A stretch of 64,000 nucleotides of DNA. It comes from Setophaga petechia (Eukaryota; Chordata; Aves; Passeriformes; Parulidae). This document shows, piece after piece, positions 32,851-45,999 of the stretch (position 1 is its first letter; each line of letters starts with the position of its first letter). The notes under the pieces are model-generated. The model did not search any database. It was not told where the DNA came from and saw only the letters and a list, made by a program, of their open reading frames with translations. The position numbers were made by a program, and so were the translations under genes. The stretch spans positions 496,001-560,000 of the forward strand of contig JANCRA010000168.1 in assembly GCA_024362935.1 (NCBI GenBank). The letters are read 5' to 3'.

Positions 32851-35800
32851 ATGGAGCAGAGACCCCCGAGAGTGCCCAAGCTGGCCTGGGTGCAGGAGGA
32901 GGAGGAGGAGGAGGAAGAAGGCCCTGCAGCTGCCCCGGCACAGGAGACTGATGAGGTGGTGCCATTCCATCCACCGCAAGAGGGTGAGTGGCAGAGCTGG
33001 GCCGCAGGGCTGGAGCCTGCAGCCAACTTGGCCCCATGCCTTGCCACGCCATGCCATGCCATGCCATGCCATGCCCTGGGGAAATACCCACGGACAGGAT
33101 GGAAGTGGGGCCGGGCAGACACCCCGCAGGGGCCGTGCTCCATCCCCCTGGGGCATCCCGGGGCTCTCCCTGCCTGGGCAGCGCAGGGCTGGCCTGTGTT
33201 CTCCGGCCTCTGCCGCAGCCCCTCAGCTCTGGCTGCACTCGCTCTTTGCCAGATGCAGCCCTGGAGCGCACACAAGAGCAGGAGTCCAGCCGTGGCCGCT
33301 TCCACAGCACAGCACAGGTACCTGCAGCCACCCCCACCTGGGCTGGGCCTGCTGTCCCTGCTCAGCCCGGCACCGTGTGTGCAGCACTCCATGCAACATC
33401 CCCGGCTTCCTGCCCTTCTCCTACAGCTCGTTTGCGACTTCATCAGGAGCATTCGGCAGGAAGAGACCAGCACCATGGGCACTGGGCTCAGAGCTCACTC
33501 CGAGCTCCTCCATCATGAGACCAGTGCCGCCCTGCTGGATTTGCTCCTGGAGAAGGGTGTTGCCAGGCCACAACAAGTGAGCAGCCTGGGGCCGGGCTTC
33601 AATTTCCCCATGAGTCCTGTGGCTTCCCCAGCCACGCCTGCTGGTCCCTGGGAGCCTCTGAGGCCATGGCAGCGCACTGGCAAGGGAAGCACTTCTCTGG
33701 GGACCCTGGGGACATTGCTCCCTCTGGCAGCTTTCCAAGTCTCCCCGTGCCTTCTCCAGGTGCCCGCCATGGTGAGGTTCATCCATCAATGGCTCACGGC
33801 CGATGATTCTGCCGAGCACAGGCTGGACAAGGCCCTGCTGAATCTCACCAGAGCACAGCCGGGTGACGCAGTCGTGACGCTCCTGCGTGTGGCCCCGTCC
33901 TGTGACAGGTATGGGACCCACCTGCCCAGAGGGCTCACGCCTCCCCAGCCCGTCAGCCTGACCACCTGGCCCAGGTGTGTGACCAACAGAGAGTTCCAGG
34001 GCCCTCTGGCTGCTGCCTTCCCCAGCCCTGGCACGTCAGCCCCCCAGCCTGCTGCCATGCTCCCTTGCCGCCCCTCAGGGCTCTCTCCTCACAGGGCTGG
34101 GCTGCCTGGCTGCTGCTGGCAAGGGCCAGTGGGCAGAGGCAGCGCCGGCAGTCAGCCCGGGCCCCCAGGGATGCCCAGGCCACAGTGCCGTGTCTGAGAC
34201 CCCCCTGAGACATAGCTCTAACCCCGCAGAGCTGCCATCGCCATGTGGAAGACCATCATGTGCTCGTCCAGGACTGCGGAGCCGGCGCTGCTGATCCTCC
34301 TGGATGTGCTGGGGAGCTGGCCAGAGCACAGCACATGCACCTCCGATGGGGACAAAACGGGTGTCTTTGGCCTGGCTGTGAGTTTCTGCAAGTGGCCTTT
34401 GCTGGTCCCAAGGCCGCCTCCCAGCAGCTCTCCATCCTCCTTCCCCCACTGCCTCTCCCTGCCTCAGGTGCTGGCCTGAAACCTGGCCCAGTAGCAGCTC
34501 CAGGCCCACCAGGCCCTGTGCTCCCCCGGCCAAGGTCTCTGCGGGCCTCTCCCTGCCACGCTCGGGCCCTGCCACACGGACACCTGGGCACTGAGCGCTG
34601 TCTCGAGGGGCTTTGTCCTTTGCAGGCAACTGTGGTGATGTGGAAGATCCTTCAGGAGCCCCATGTCCTACGTGCAGTGAGGCCGTATTTCCCCCGCCTA
34701 TTTGTGCATCTGCTCTTCCAAGTGTTCTTCAGCACAGAAGAGACGCCAGAGGAGTTCGAAACCTTCTGGAAGGAATGCCTGGAAGAGCATGGCCTTACCA
34801 CCAGCCCCAACAGGTGCTCCATGCCACTCCCCATGTCCCTGCCACGTGGCATGCAAAGGAGCCAGTGCTGCAGTGTGACCTGGGCTTTGCTGCGCACACA
34901 GGTTTGCATTGCAGACCCTGAAGTCCCTGCTCTGCCAAAAGCAGTACAAGGATGTGGTGGTGTCAGTGGAACGCAAGCGTGGCTGGGACACGCTGCTCTG
35001 TGCTGACACCCGCCACTACGCCGTGGGTCTGCTGGCCAGGTGAGACTCCCTTTCTCCCCCTTGCTCCCAGCATTTGTGCCCTGTGCCCGGGCTGTCCCAC
35101 ACAGTCCCTGTGGCCCTGGGACACAGGGCCTTATCACTGAGGGACGGCCAAGCAGACTGGAAAAGGCTGGGAGGGGAGAGAGCACAGCAGAAGACACCTC
35201 CCAAAGGGCCCAGGTCCCCTTGCAGGATGGTGGTGAAAGACCACCAGGCTCTGTGAGCCTGTCCTTGGAGAGGTTTGCTCAGGTTCCTGGTCCCTTTTCC
35301 GGCCTCCTAGGGAGATGCGCCGTGCTTGTCTTCGGTTGTGTTCCAGTATTGCACTCCACCTCCTCCGGCTGCTCAGCACACAGGAGCCACACTGGGATCT
35401 GCCCGCCCTGGCGTTCCTTGTGGAGGTGAGCCGGGTGTCCAGCGCTGCCTGGCTGAGCTGCCTCCCAGCTCTCTGCCCTCTCGTCGCCGCAGCCGCCTGG
35501 GACGGTGCCTGCGCCCTGTGCGGCTGCTGCTGCTGCTGCTGCTGCTGCTGCCTGGGCCCGGCCCTGTGCGGCTCCGGGCTCCTGCCGGCCGGCTCCCCCG
35601 TCACAGCCCCCTCCTGTGCCTTTCAGGTCCTCGAGTGCCTGGATTCCAGTGAATGTGGTGACAGTGTTGTGCAGGTCTCTTCAAGGTACCTGCAGAGCGA
35701 GTGCAGGGAGAGGCGTCGCCTGGCGCTCAGGGCCCTTCTCGAGCTCATTGGTGATCCCTCAATGGTGAGAAGGGGGCGGTGGCTGAAGCTGCGCTGGGAA

Positions 35801-37951
35801 CGCAGTCACTTGGTCTTGCCTGGGCTTCGGGCGCTGGGGCAGCTGCTTCCAGCTCTCCTGCTTCCTGCTTCAGCTGCCCAAGTGCTTCGGGACAGGCCTT
35901 TGGCCTCTGGGCCCTGCAGCAGCAGGGTGGCGTTTCACAGACTTGTGTTCCGCACAGGCCGAAAGAATGTGGAGCCTGACCAAAAGCCTCATGGACCTAC
36001 TGTGGGACAACGATGCAGAGATAGTTGGGATGACACTCATCACACTCAGCTTTATATTCCTGCACAAACACATGCTGATGTCAACCCCCATTGCCCTGCA
36101 GCTGGCTGAGGCGCTCCTGCAACTCTTTGACCACGTAAGGCTCTGTGCCCCCAGCCACAGCCACTGGGTGCTGCCTGGAAACTGTGTGCCCTGTGCATTT
36201 CCAGCCTGTGCCCAGGTGGGCCTGGAGGAGCCAATGCTGAGGTATTTTTTCCTTTTTTTTCATCTAGGATAATAGCCAGGTACGGCTGCTCTCCATAAAA
36301 CTCTTCCGAGACATGATGGAGTACTTGGAAGACAGAGAAAAACCTTTGGAAAGCCCTGTGCAACAGAGCCTGCTTCCATTCTTCTTGCACTGCAATGACG
36401 AGAATCAGCGTGTGGCAGAGGTGAGGACTTGTGGGCTGCTGCTGTCCCCCTGGCAGGGGGCTCGGCTGCCTCCTGCCCTGTGCCTGCTGCACTGCAGCCA
36501 CCTCCAGGCCTTGGCAAGGGGACGCGGGTCCCGTGCCCTGGGCTGTGGGGCCATCTCCACGTCTCTGCTGCTCTCCAGGCTTCTCAGGAAACGCTGCTTT
36601 GTGCGGTCAAGTTCCTGAAGAGGAGGGATCTCAAAAAGCTGGTGAAGGAGCAGAAATTGTGGAAGTTCAGCAAGCACCTGGTAAGGAGGAGCGAGAAGCC
36701 CCAGCCTCAGGCTGGAAAAGGCCCCTGAGAGCGGTGCTAAAGTGTGCGGGGCTGGCAGCTGTGCCCCTGCCCGCTGCTGCTGCAGCCAGAGGCCGCGGGG
36801 GCTCTTCTCCAGGCTCCCGTGGGCCCGAGCCGGGTGCCCATGGAGCCCGGCCCGGCGGGGCTGCGGGGCGGCACCGCGGCTCCCCGGGCAGCAGCCGGCC
36901 CGCTGCCCCCTCCCCTCGGGAGCCCTTGGCCAGCGGCTGCTGGCCGCGCCTCAGGGCTGTGCGGCAGGGGAGGCCGGGGCTGGGCGCAGGCAGCGCCCGG
37001 CCCAGGGGCTGAGCCCGGGCCAACCCTTCCCTCCTGCCGCTCTCCGCAGCTGGCAGAGGACAGGAGCCGAGCGGCCGAGCACCTGCGCCAGGCCCTGCGC
37101 TACCTGGAGAGCCCACAGGAGCCCCTGCGAGAGGCGGCCATCAGGTTCATGGGTGAGCCACGAGCCCGAGCTCCCTCCTCGGCCCGCCGCAGCTCGGCCC
37201 CGGCCCCGCCTGCTGCCCCGGCAGCGCCAGCCGGGCCCGGCGCCGTGGAGCCCCGCCTGGCCTGGCCATTGCTGCTGCCGCCCTCTGGCAGCCGCGTCCT
37301 GGGCCGGCAGCGTGCGGCAAGGGCCGGGCTGAGCCCTGCCGGGCCAGCAGCCCGTGTGGCCACAGCGCCGGCAGCGCCGCTGGCAGGGAGCTGTGCCGCT
37401 GGGGCCGTGACAGGCTCTGTGTTCACAGGGATGGCCGGGCGGCACCTGACGGGGCAGCGGCAAGAGCTGCAGCTGATCTGCGCTGGTGAGCGAGGGCAGC
37501 GGACTGACAGCGCGGGCTGACAGCGCGGGGAGAGCTGCAAGCCCTGCCCCGGCTGCGAAGGGCTCTGCTCCCGGGGACAGAGCACACTGAGCTTTCCGGG
37601 CCATTGGTGGCCAGCAGCTTCGGGCTGATCCCCTTGCTCCCTGCTCCCTCCTGGCCATGGCAAGAACCGGCTGGGATGACCCCGGCAGGGGGCTCTCCTC
37701 GGCTCCCCACAGATCCGGCTCTGACCGTGGCTCTGTTCCTCTCTCTTGCAGCCCTTGAAGACAAAACAAATGACATCAGCCTCGCCGTCGGAAGCCTGGC
37801 AATTCAAACACTGTGCATCCTCAAGTCAGGAGAGCGGGCTCCCATCTCCAGGTTCCAGTGGCTCCAAAATCACCTGCGCAGGGCATGGAAGACACGGCCT
37901 CGTCTCTCACGGCTCGGCTGCCTGCCCTGTCGGAGCTCCGTGGAGAGCTGA
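32851..37951 (+). CDS. MROH family protein, copy 3, 15 exons
   Basis: Exons: 32851-32983, 33253-33317, 33427-33576, 33760-33908, 34230-34377, 34626-34813, 34902-35039, 35311-35425, 35627-35764, 35958-36134, 36268-36420, 36579-36680, 37050-37152, 37429-37485, 37752-37951. 671 residues, open. Carries His62, Arg584 and a private Ala319Val (HYAVG for HYAAG) in exon 7. Confidence 0.85.
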
Positions 37952-39224
37952 AGCCAGAAGCTCTTTTTGCTGGGGCCACCTAAGTCTGGAGGGATTTTCT
38001 TTAACATCAAGAACGTTCTTTTCCGTTTTTGGTTTTCTTTTACGATGTAAATATAGACCTTGTTATATACACAGATTCCCAGGATCGATGTTTTGCTGCC
38101 CAGAGTCCACAGGGCATAGGGGAGGAGGGGGAAAAGGGTGCTGCTTATGCCCAGCCAGCTGCCCAGGCGTGCAGTGGGCAAAGGGGAAATGGCCGGAAGC
38201 CCCTTGGTCTGTGGTGGTTCAGCTGAAGCCTTTGTGCTGCCCATAGAGCGGCTGGGCAGGGGCCGGAGCTGCGAGGATCCCTGCCAGAGCGGTGGCTGGA
38301 GATGGCCACAAGCCCTGTGCCAGGCAGGAAGCGCCATCTGTGTCCTCCTGCCCGTGTGCTGCTGGCTGCCTTGCTGAGGGCTCCCAGGTGCCCCTGGATG
38401 GGGCTGCTCTGGAGCTGCTGTGGGGCTGCGGCGCTGCTGCCAGGCAGCTTGGCCGGGCTGGGGCAGAGCCTGAGGGGCTGGGGCGCTGGCAAGCCCTGAG
38501 CAATGGGCTCAAAGAGGCCACAAGCAGCCCCGTGGCAACCGCCTTGTTCCTGCCAGAGTTGACTTGCAAGAGGGATCCTGGGCACTCTGCAACAGCATCA
38601 GTGTTGTCGGAAACCCAAATGCAGGGAAATCTCAGACCTTTGGTCTTGTCCACAAAGCTCAGAATTGAACACAGGATTTGTTCTGACACCTTGGAAAGGG
38701 CTTCCAAACTTAGGTGGTAGAAGCGAGAATGCGGATTTCAAGTTGATAGCAGAGACACGGGGAGGAAAGTTGAAGTGGAGGAAAAGTTTAGAGTTTTAGA
38801 GTTCAAGATCTAGAAGAAAATTGAAGTAGTTGCAATGGTAAACAAGAAGTTGAGGATGCAGTGCTGTAGGTTTGTGTGTCATGACTGGCTAAGGAAGCTT
38901 ACAGCTTACACTGCAGCATGCTGTGGGAACCCAGGAAATTCCTCTGGCTGCCTTCCAGGACTCGAGACCCTTTAAGAGGGCTCAGAGGCCTTGGCACAGA
39001 GCCCAAGACCCCCGTGCCTTTGATTTAGCCCTTGGAAAAAAACAATTACCAACCTCGTATGAAGAATGACAAGCCACAAAAGTTTAAATAGAATAACAGT
39101 GAATTTATCACAGAGTGGAAAAACAGATTTTTGGGGTTTTTAGAATGGGGCTTCTGGGGGCAAGCTGGAGGAATCTGGGCATGTCCAGCCTTTCTCCTCC
39201 TTCTTCTTGGCCTCCATCTTCTTC

Positions 39225-39511
39225 TGTGATGCTGGCACTTTTAGATTGGTTTAGAGTAGAAGCTCACTGTCTAACATAGATGATAGGTATTGGAAAGTAA
39301 TTGTAAATATTGTACACGTAGTTGTTTTTAGTATAAAAGATAACACCGCCCCAGGGCAGGCAGAGTGCCTTAGACTGTCTTGCTAAGCAGACCTTGGCAG
39401 GACAGGAGAAAGAATTTTATAGACGCGATACAATAAACAACCTTGAGATGCAGAAATCAAGAGCTCTGGCTCCTTCTTTGACCGCCGGGCTGGGAAAAGA
39501 GACTTTCTAAC
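39225..39511 (+). mobile_element. ERV LTR in unit 4
   Basis: TATAAAA at 39332, AATAAA at 39432. Same structure as in the other units. Confidence 0.7.
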
Positions 39512-40920
39512 TTCTCTCGTGGTCACTCTGACCAGCTAGAGACCCCAAGAGCATGAGTCCGTAAGACAAAATATTGAAGAATTGGCTCCAAAACATAAAT
39601 ATCCTTGTTGGCCGTGTCTTCTTGGCCAATAAATCCTTCAAAGCTCTTGTAACTACAAGTCTTGTGGCCCTGTGAACCATGCGGTGGAGATGTGAGCCAA
39701 ACTCACCCTTCCTGTCTATGTGGAGGAGAAGAAAAAGCAATGGCATCATCTAAAAAACTCAGAGGTCCGCTCTCTAGCTCGTTCCAACTCCTTCAACTCC
39801 CTCCAAGTGTCATTTAGCTACAAATAGATGACAAGGACTCTTAGTGCTGGCTCTTTGACTCCAGAGCAGCTGCTTTAGAATCTTTCATATAAGCCTGTCT
39901 AGTTGTGTGCCAGAAATGTATCATTTTAAGAAACGTTCCCAACTGACTTGAATGGAGGGAGGCTCGTTTGAAGGGTGCTTGAGGAGAAAGGCTCCTGGAA
40001 GAGATCTGGGCTTTGGCCTAGCTGTGTCCCCTGCTGATTGTGAAGTGTGCCATCAGCTGCAGGGCTTTGTGGGCTAAAAACATCATCGAGTCACTTGGAC
40101 TTGCTCTTTTTTGCCTATAGAAGCTGGACCCACTTTCAGGGCAAATTTGGAGACCTCATCCATGGGTGGACGGACCACCTAGGACTTTCCAACTGCTGGG
40201 AATGGTTTTCTAGGTCTCTGGTGTAAAAGGGGCTGCCCAGCAACTGTGGATCTGTAAGATGGTAATTGCCTTGGTTTGAAAAGAGAGATGTCTGCTCAGG
40301 AAAGCAGAAGCCTTGTCTGAAATGGAAAATGTAAATCCCCTCCCTTCAAATGATTCTCATGTAGAAATTCAAATGCTCTCGGGGTAAGATATGGGGATAG
40401 GACTGAGCCCGCAGAGCCAGGCGGTGTTTGCTGATGGTCTGAGCCCTTCCTAAAGATCCTGTCAGGCTGGCTTAGACACCTGGGGCCAGGGATTCCTTCC
40501 AGCCTGGGCCACTCTGGCTGGGCTGGGGGCGGCCCCAGGGCAGGAGGCAGTGTGTGCAAGGGCCCTGGATGTCACGCTGCAGCACGGTCAGCGTGCCATG
40601 GAACGGAACCCGGTGTCCAAGGCCCCTTTGTGACACGTGGGAAATAGAAGCTTGCCCGGGTGCTGGCAACACGCAAGGGGGCACAACGGGACAGAGTGGT
40701 GCCGTGAGGAGCCCCCGCACAGTGCACTCGCTCCCGTCTGACCCGGAGCTTCTCTGTGCCATTGTTCCTGCAGCTGAGCTCGAGGCCTGAGCACAGCACT
40801 CGGTGACCCGTGGCCTTCCCAGGCTTCTCTTCTTCAGCTGCCCTCAAGGGCAGAGAGTGGCACTTGGTGCCCCAGAGCTTTCCCAAGGCATCTCCCCTGC
40901 AAGTAGCTCCAGGCACAGAC

Positions 40921-43900
40921 ATGGAGCAGAGACCCCCGAGAGTGCCCAAGCTGGCCTGGGTGCAGGAGGAGGAGGAGGAGGAAGAAGGCCCTGCAGCTGC
41001 CCCGGCACAGGAGACTGATGAGGTGGTGCCATTCCATCCACCGCAAGAGGGTGAGTGGCAGAGCTGGGCCGCAGGGCTGGAGCCTGCAGCCAACTTGGCC
41101 TCATGCCTTGCCACGCCATGCCATGCCATGCCATGCCATGCCATGCCCTGGGGAAATACCCACGGACAGGATGGAAGTGGGGCCGGGCAGACACCCCGCA
41201 GGGGCCGTGCTCCGGGGCTCTCCCTGCCTGGGCAGCGCAGGGCTGGCCTGTGTTCTCCGGCCTCTGCCGCAGCCCCTCAGCTCTGGCTGCACTCGCTCTT
41301 TGCCAGATGCAGCCCTGGAGCGCACACAAGAGCAGGAGTCCAGCCGTGGCCGCTTCCGCAGCACAGCACAGGTACCTGCAGCCACCCCCACCTGGGCTGG
41401 GCCTGCTGTCCCTGCTCAGCCCGGCACCGTGTGTGCAGCACTCCATGCAACATCCCCGGCTTCCTGCCCTTCTCCTACAGCTCGTTTGCGACTTCATCAG
41501 GAGCATTCGGCAGGAAGAGACCAGCACCATGGGCACTGGGCTCAGAGCTCACTCCGAGCTCCTCCATCATGAGACCAGTGCCGCCCTGCTGGATTTGCTC
41601 CTGGAGAAGGGTGTTGCCAGGCCACAACAAGTGAGCAGCCTGGGGCCGGGCTTCAATTTCCCCATGAGTCCTGTGGCTTCCCCAGCCACGCCTGCTGGTC
41701 CCTGGGAGCCTCTGAGGCCATGGCAGCGCACTGGCAAGGGAAGCACTTCTCTGGGGACCCTGGGGACATTGCTCCCTCTGGCAGCTTTCCAAGTCTCCCC
41801 GTGCCTTCTCCAGGTGCCCGCCATGGTGAGGTTCATCCATCAATGGCTCACGGCCGATGATTCTGCCGAGCACAGGCTGGACAAGGCCCTGCTGAATCTC
41901 ACCAGAGCACAGCCGGGTGACGCAGTCGTGACGCTCCTGCGTGTGGCCCCGTCCTGTGACAGGTATGGGACCCACCTGCCCAGAGGGCTCACGCCTCCCC
42001 AGCCCGTCAGCCTGACCACCTGGCCCAGGTGTGTGACCAACAGAGAGTTCCAGGGCCCTCTGGCTGCTGCCTTCCCCAGCCCTGGCACGTCAGCCCCCCA
42101 GCCTGCTGCCATGCTCCCTTGCCGCCCCTCAGGGCTCTCTCCTCACAGGGCTGGGCTGCCTGGCTGCTGCTGGCAAGGGCCAGTGGGCAGAGGCAGCGCC
42201 GGCAGTCAGCCCGGGCCCCCAGGGATGCCCAGGCCACAGTGCCGTGTCTGAGACCCCCCTGAGACATAGCTCTAACCCCGCAGAGCTGCCATCGCCATGT
42301 GGAAGACCATCATGTGCTCGTCCAGGACTGCGGAGCCGGCGCTGCTGATCCTCCTGGATGTGCTGGGGAGCTGGCCAGAGCACAGCACATGCACCTCCGA
42401 TGGGGACAAAACGGGTGTCTTTGGCCTGGCTGTGAGTTTCTGCAAGTGGCCTTTGCTGGTCCCAAGGCCGCCTCCCAGCAGCTCTCCATCCTCCTTCCCC
42501 CACTGCCTCTCCCTGCCTCAGGTGCTGGCCTGAAACCTGGCCCAGTAGCAGCTCCAGGCCCACCAGGCCCTGTGCTCCCCCGGCCAAGGTCTCTGCGGGC
42601 CTCTCCCTGCCACGCTCGGGCCCTGCCACACGGACACCTGGGCACTGAGCGCTGTCTCGAGGGGCTTTGTCCTTTGCAGGCAACTGTGGTGATGTGGAAG
42701 ATCCTTCAGGAGCCCCATGTCCTACGTGCAGTGAGGCCGTATTTCCCCCGCCTATTTGTGCATCTGCTCTTCCAAGTGTTCTTCAGCACAGAAGAGACGC
42801 CAGAGGAGTTCGAAACCTTCTGGAAGGAATGCCTGGAAGAGCATGGCCTTACCACCAGCCCCAACAGGTGCTCCATGCCACTCCCCATGTCCCTGCCACG
42901 TGGCATGCAAAGGAGCCAGTGCTGCAGTGTGACCTGGGCTTTGCTGCGCACACAGGTTTGCATTGCAGACCCTGAAGTCCCTGCTCTGCCAAAAGCAGTA
43001 CAAGGATGTGGTGGTGTCAGTGGAACGCAAGCGTGGCTGGGACACGCTGCTCTGTGCTGACACCCGCCACTACGCCGCGGGTCTGCTGGCCAGGTGAGAC
43101 TCCCTTTCTCCCCCTTGCTCCCAGCATTTGTGCCCTGTGCCCGGGCTGTCCCACACAGTCCCTGTGGCCCTGGGACACAGGGCCTTATCACTGAGGGACG
43201 GCCAAGCAGACTGGAAAAGGCTGGGAGGGGAGAGAGCACAGCAGAAGACACCTCCCAAAGGGCCCAGGTCCCCTTGCAGGATGGTGGTGAAAGACCACCA
43301 GGCTCTGTGAGCCTGTCCTTGGAGAGGTTTGCTCAGGTTCCTGGTCCCTTTTCCGGCCTCCTAGGGAGATGCGCCGTGCTTGTCTTCGGTTGTGTTCCAG
43401 TATTGCACTCCACCTCCTCCGGCTGCTCAGCACACAGGAGCCACACTGGGATCTGCCCGCCCTGGCGTTCCTTGTGGAGGTGAGCCGGGTGTCCAGCGCT
43501 GCCTGGCTGAGCTGCCTCCCAGCTCTCTGCCCTCTCGTCGCCGCAGCCGCCTGGGACGGTGCCTGCGCCCTGTGCGGCTGCTGCTGCTGCTGCTGCTGCC
43601 TGGGCCCGGCCCTGTGCGGCTCCGGGCTCCTGCCGGCCGGCTCCCCCGTCACAGCCCCCTCCTGTGCCTTTCAGGTCCTCGAGTGCCTGGATTCCAGTGA
43701 ATGTGGTGACAGTGTTGTGCAGGTCTCTTCAAGGTACCTGCAGAGCGAGTGCAGGGAGAGGCGTCGCCTGGCGCTCAGGGCCCTTCTCGAGCTCATTGGT
43801 GATCCCTCAATGGTGAGAAGGGGGCGGTGGCTGAAGCTGCGCTGGGAACGCAGTCACTTGGTCTTGCCTGGGCTTCGGGCGCTGGGGCAGCTGCTTCCAG

Positions 43901-45999
43901 CTCTCCTGCTTCCTGCTTCAGCTGCCCAAGTGCTTCGGGACAGGCCTTTGGCCTCTGGGCCCTGCAGCAGCAGGGTGGCGTTTCACAGACTTGTGTTCCG
44001 CACAGGCCGAAAGAATGTGGAGCCTGACCAAAAGCCTCATGGACCTACTGTGGGACAACGATGCAGAGATAGTTGGGATGACACTCATCACACTCAGCTT
44101 TATATTCCTGCACAAACACATGCTGATGTCAACCCCCATTGCCCTGCAGCTGGCTGAGGCGCTCCTGCAACTCTTTGACCACGTAAGGCTCTGTGCCCCC
44201 AGCCACAGCCACTGGGTGCTGCCTGGAAACTGTGTGCCCTGTGCATTTCCAGCCTGTGCCCAGGTGGGCCTGGAGGAGCCAATGCTGAGGTATTTTTTCC
44301 TTTTTTTTCATCTAGGATAATAGCCAGGTACGGCTGCTCTCCATAAAACTCTTCCGAGACATGATGGAGTACTTGGAAGACAGAGAAAAACCTTTGGAAA
44401 GCCCTGTGCAACAGAGCCTGCTTCCATTCTTCTTGCACTGCAATGACGAGAATCAGCGTGTGGCAGAGGTGAGGACTTGTGGGCTGCTGCTGTCCCCCTG
44501 GCAGGGGGCTCGGCTGCCTCCTGCCCTGTGCCTGCTGCACTGCAGCCACCTCCAGGCCTTGGCAAGGGGACGCGGGTCCCGTGCCCTGGGCTGTGGGGCC
44601 ATCTCCACGTCTCTGCTGCTCTCCAGGCTTCTCAGGAAACGCTGCTTTGTGCGGTCAAGTTCCTGAAGAGGAGGGATCTCAAAAAGCTGGTGAAGGAGCA
44701 GAAATTGTGGAAGTTCAGCAAGCACCTGGTAAGGAGGAGCGAGAAGCCCCAGCCTCAGGCTGGAAAAGGCCCCTGAGAGCGGTGCTAAAGTGTGCGGGGC
44801 TGGCAGCTGTGCCCCTGCCCGCTGCTGCTGCAGCCAGAGGCCGCGGGGGCTCTTCTCCAGGCTCCCGTGGGCCCGAGCCGGGTGCCCATGGAGCCCGGCC
44901 CGGCGGGGCTGCGGGGCGGCACCGCGGCTCCCCGGGCAGCAGCCGGCCCGCTGCCCCCTCCCCTCGGGAGCCCTTGGCCAGCGGCTGCTGGCCGCGCCTC
45001 AGGGCTGTGCGGCAGGGGAGGCCGGGGCTGGGCGCAGGCAGCGCCCGGCCCAGGGGCTGAGCCCGGGCCAACCCTTCCCTCCTGCCGCTCTCCGCAGCTG
45101 GCAGAGGACAGGAGCCGAGCGGCCGAGCACCTGCGCCAGGCCCTGCGCTACCTGGAGAGCCCACAGGAGCCCCTGCGAGAGGCGGCCATCAGGTTCATGG
45201 GTGAGCCACGAGCCCGAGCTCCCTCCTCGGCCCGCCGCAGCTCGGCCCCGGCCCCGCCTGCTGCCCCGGCAGCGCCAGCCGGGCCCGGCGCCGTGGAGCC
45301 CCGCCTGGCCTGGCCATTGCTGCTGCCGCCCTCTGGCAGCCGCGTCCTGGGCCGGCAGCGTGCGGCAAGGGCCGGGCTGAGCCCTGCCGGGCCAGCAGCC
45401 CGTGTGGCCACAGCGCCGGCAGCGCCGCTGGCAGGGAGCTGTGCCGCTGGGGCCGTGACAGGCTCTGTGTTCACAGGGATGGCCGGGCGGCACCTGACGG
45501 GGCAGCGGCAAGAGCTGCAGCTGATCTGCGCTGGTGAGCGAGGGCAGCGGACTGACAGCGCGGGCTGACAGCGCGGGGAGAGCTGCAAGCCCTGCCCCGG
45601 CTGCGAAGGGCTCTGCTCCCGGGGACAGAGCACACTGAGCTTTCCGGGCCATTGGTGGCCAGCAGCTTCGGGCTGATCCCCTTGCTCCCTGCTCCCTCCT
45701 GGCCATGGCAAGAACCGGCTGGGATGACCCCGGCAGGGGGCTCTCCTCGGCTCCCCACAGATCCGGCTCTGACCGTGGCTCTGTTCCTCTCTCTTGCAGC
45801 CCTTGAAGACAAAACAAATGACATCAGCCTCGCCGTCGGAAGCCTGGCAATTCAAACACTGTGCATCCTCAAGTCAGGAGAGCGGGCTCCCATCTCCAGG
45901 TTCCAGTGGCTCCAAAATCACCTGCGCAGGGCATGGAAGACACGGCCTCGTCTCTCACGGCTCGGCTGCCTGCCCTGTCGGAGCTCCGTGGAGAGCTGA
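40921..45999 (+). CDS. MROH family protein, copy 4, 15 exons
   Basis: Exons: 40921-41050, 41307-41371, 41481-41630, 41814-41962, 42284-42431, 42680-42867, 42956-43093, 43365-43479, 43675-43812, 44006-44182, 44316-44468, 44627-44728, 45098-45200, 45477-45533, 45800-45999. 670 residues, because the acidic run has seven Glu instead of eight. Otherwise carries the Arg62-type residue, Ala319-type residue and Arg584-type residue (each one position lower here). Confidence 0.85.

Larger units (their letters stand above)
31072..39141 (+). repeat. Array unit 3 (8070 bp)
   Basis: Leader 31072-31154, LTR 31155-31441, spacer 31442-32850, MROH-like gene 32851-37951, 3' flank 37952-39141; nothing else recognised in spacer or flank. 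Same length and same repeat alleles as unit 2 (18-bp insertion, nine CTG, five ATGCC), so units 2 and 3 look like a recent pair. It has a private CTCCTCCTTC for CTCCTTCTTC change in the leader near 31130. Confidence 0.95.
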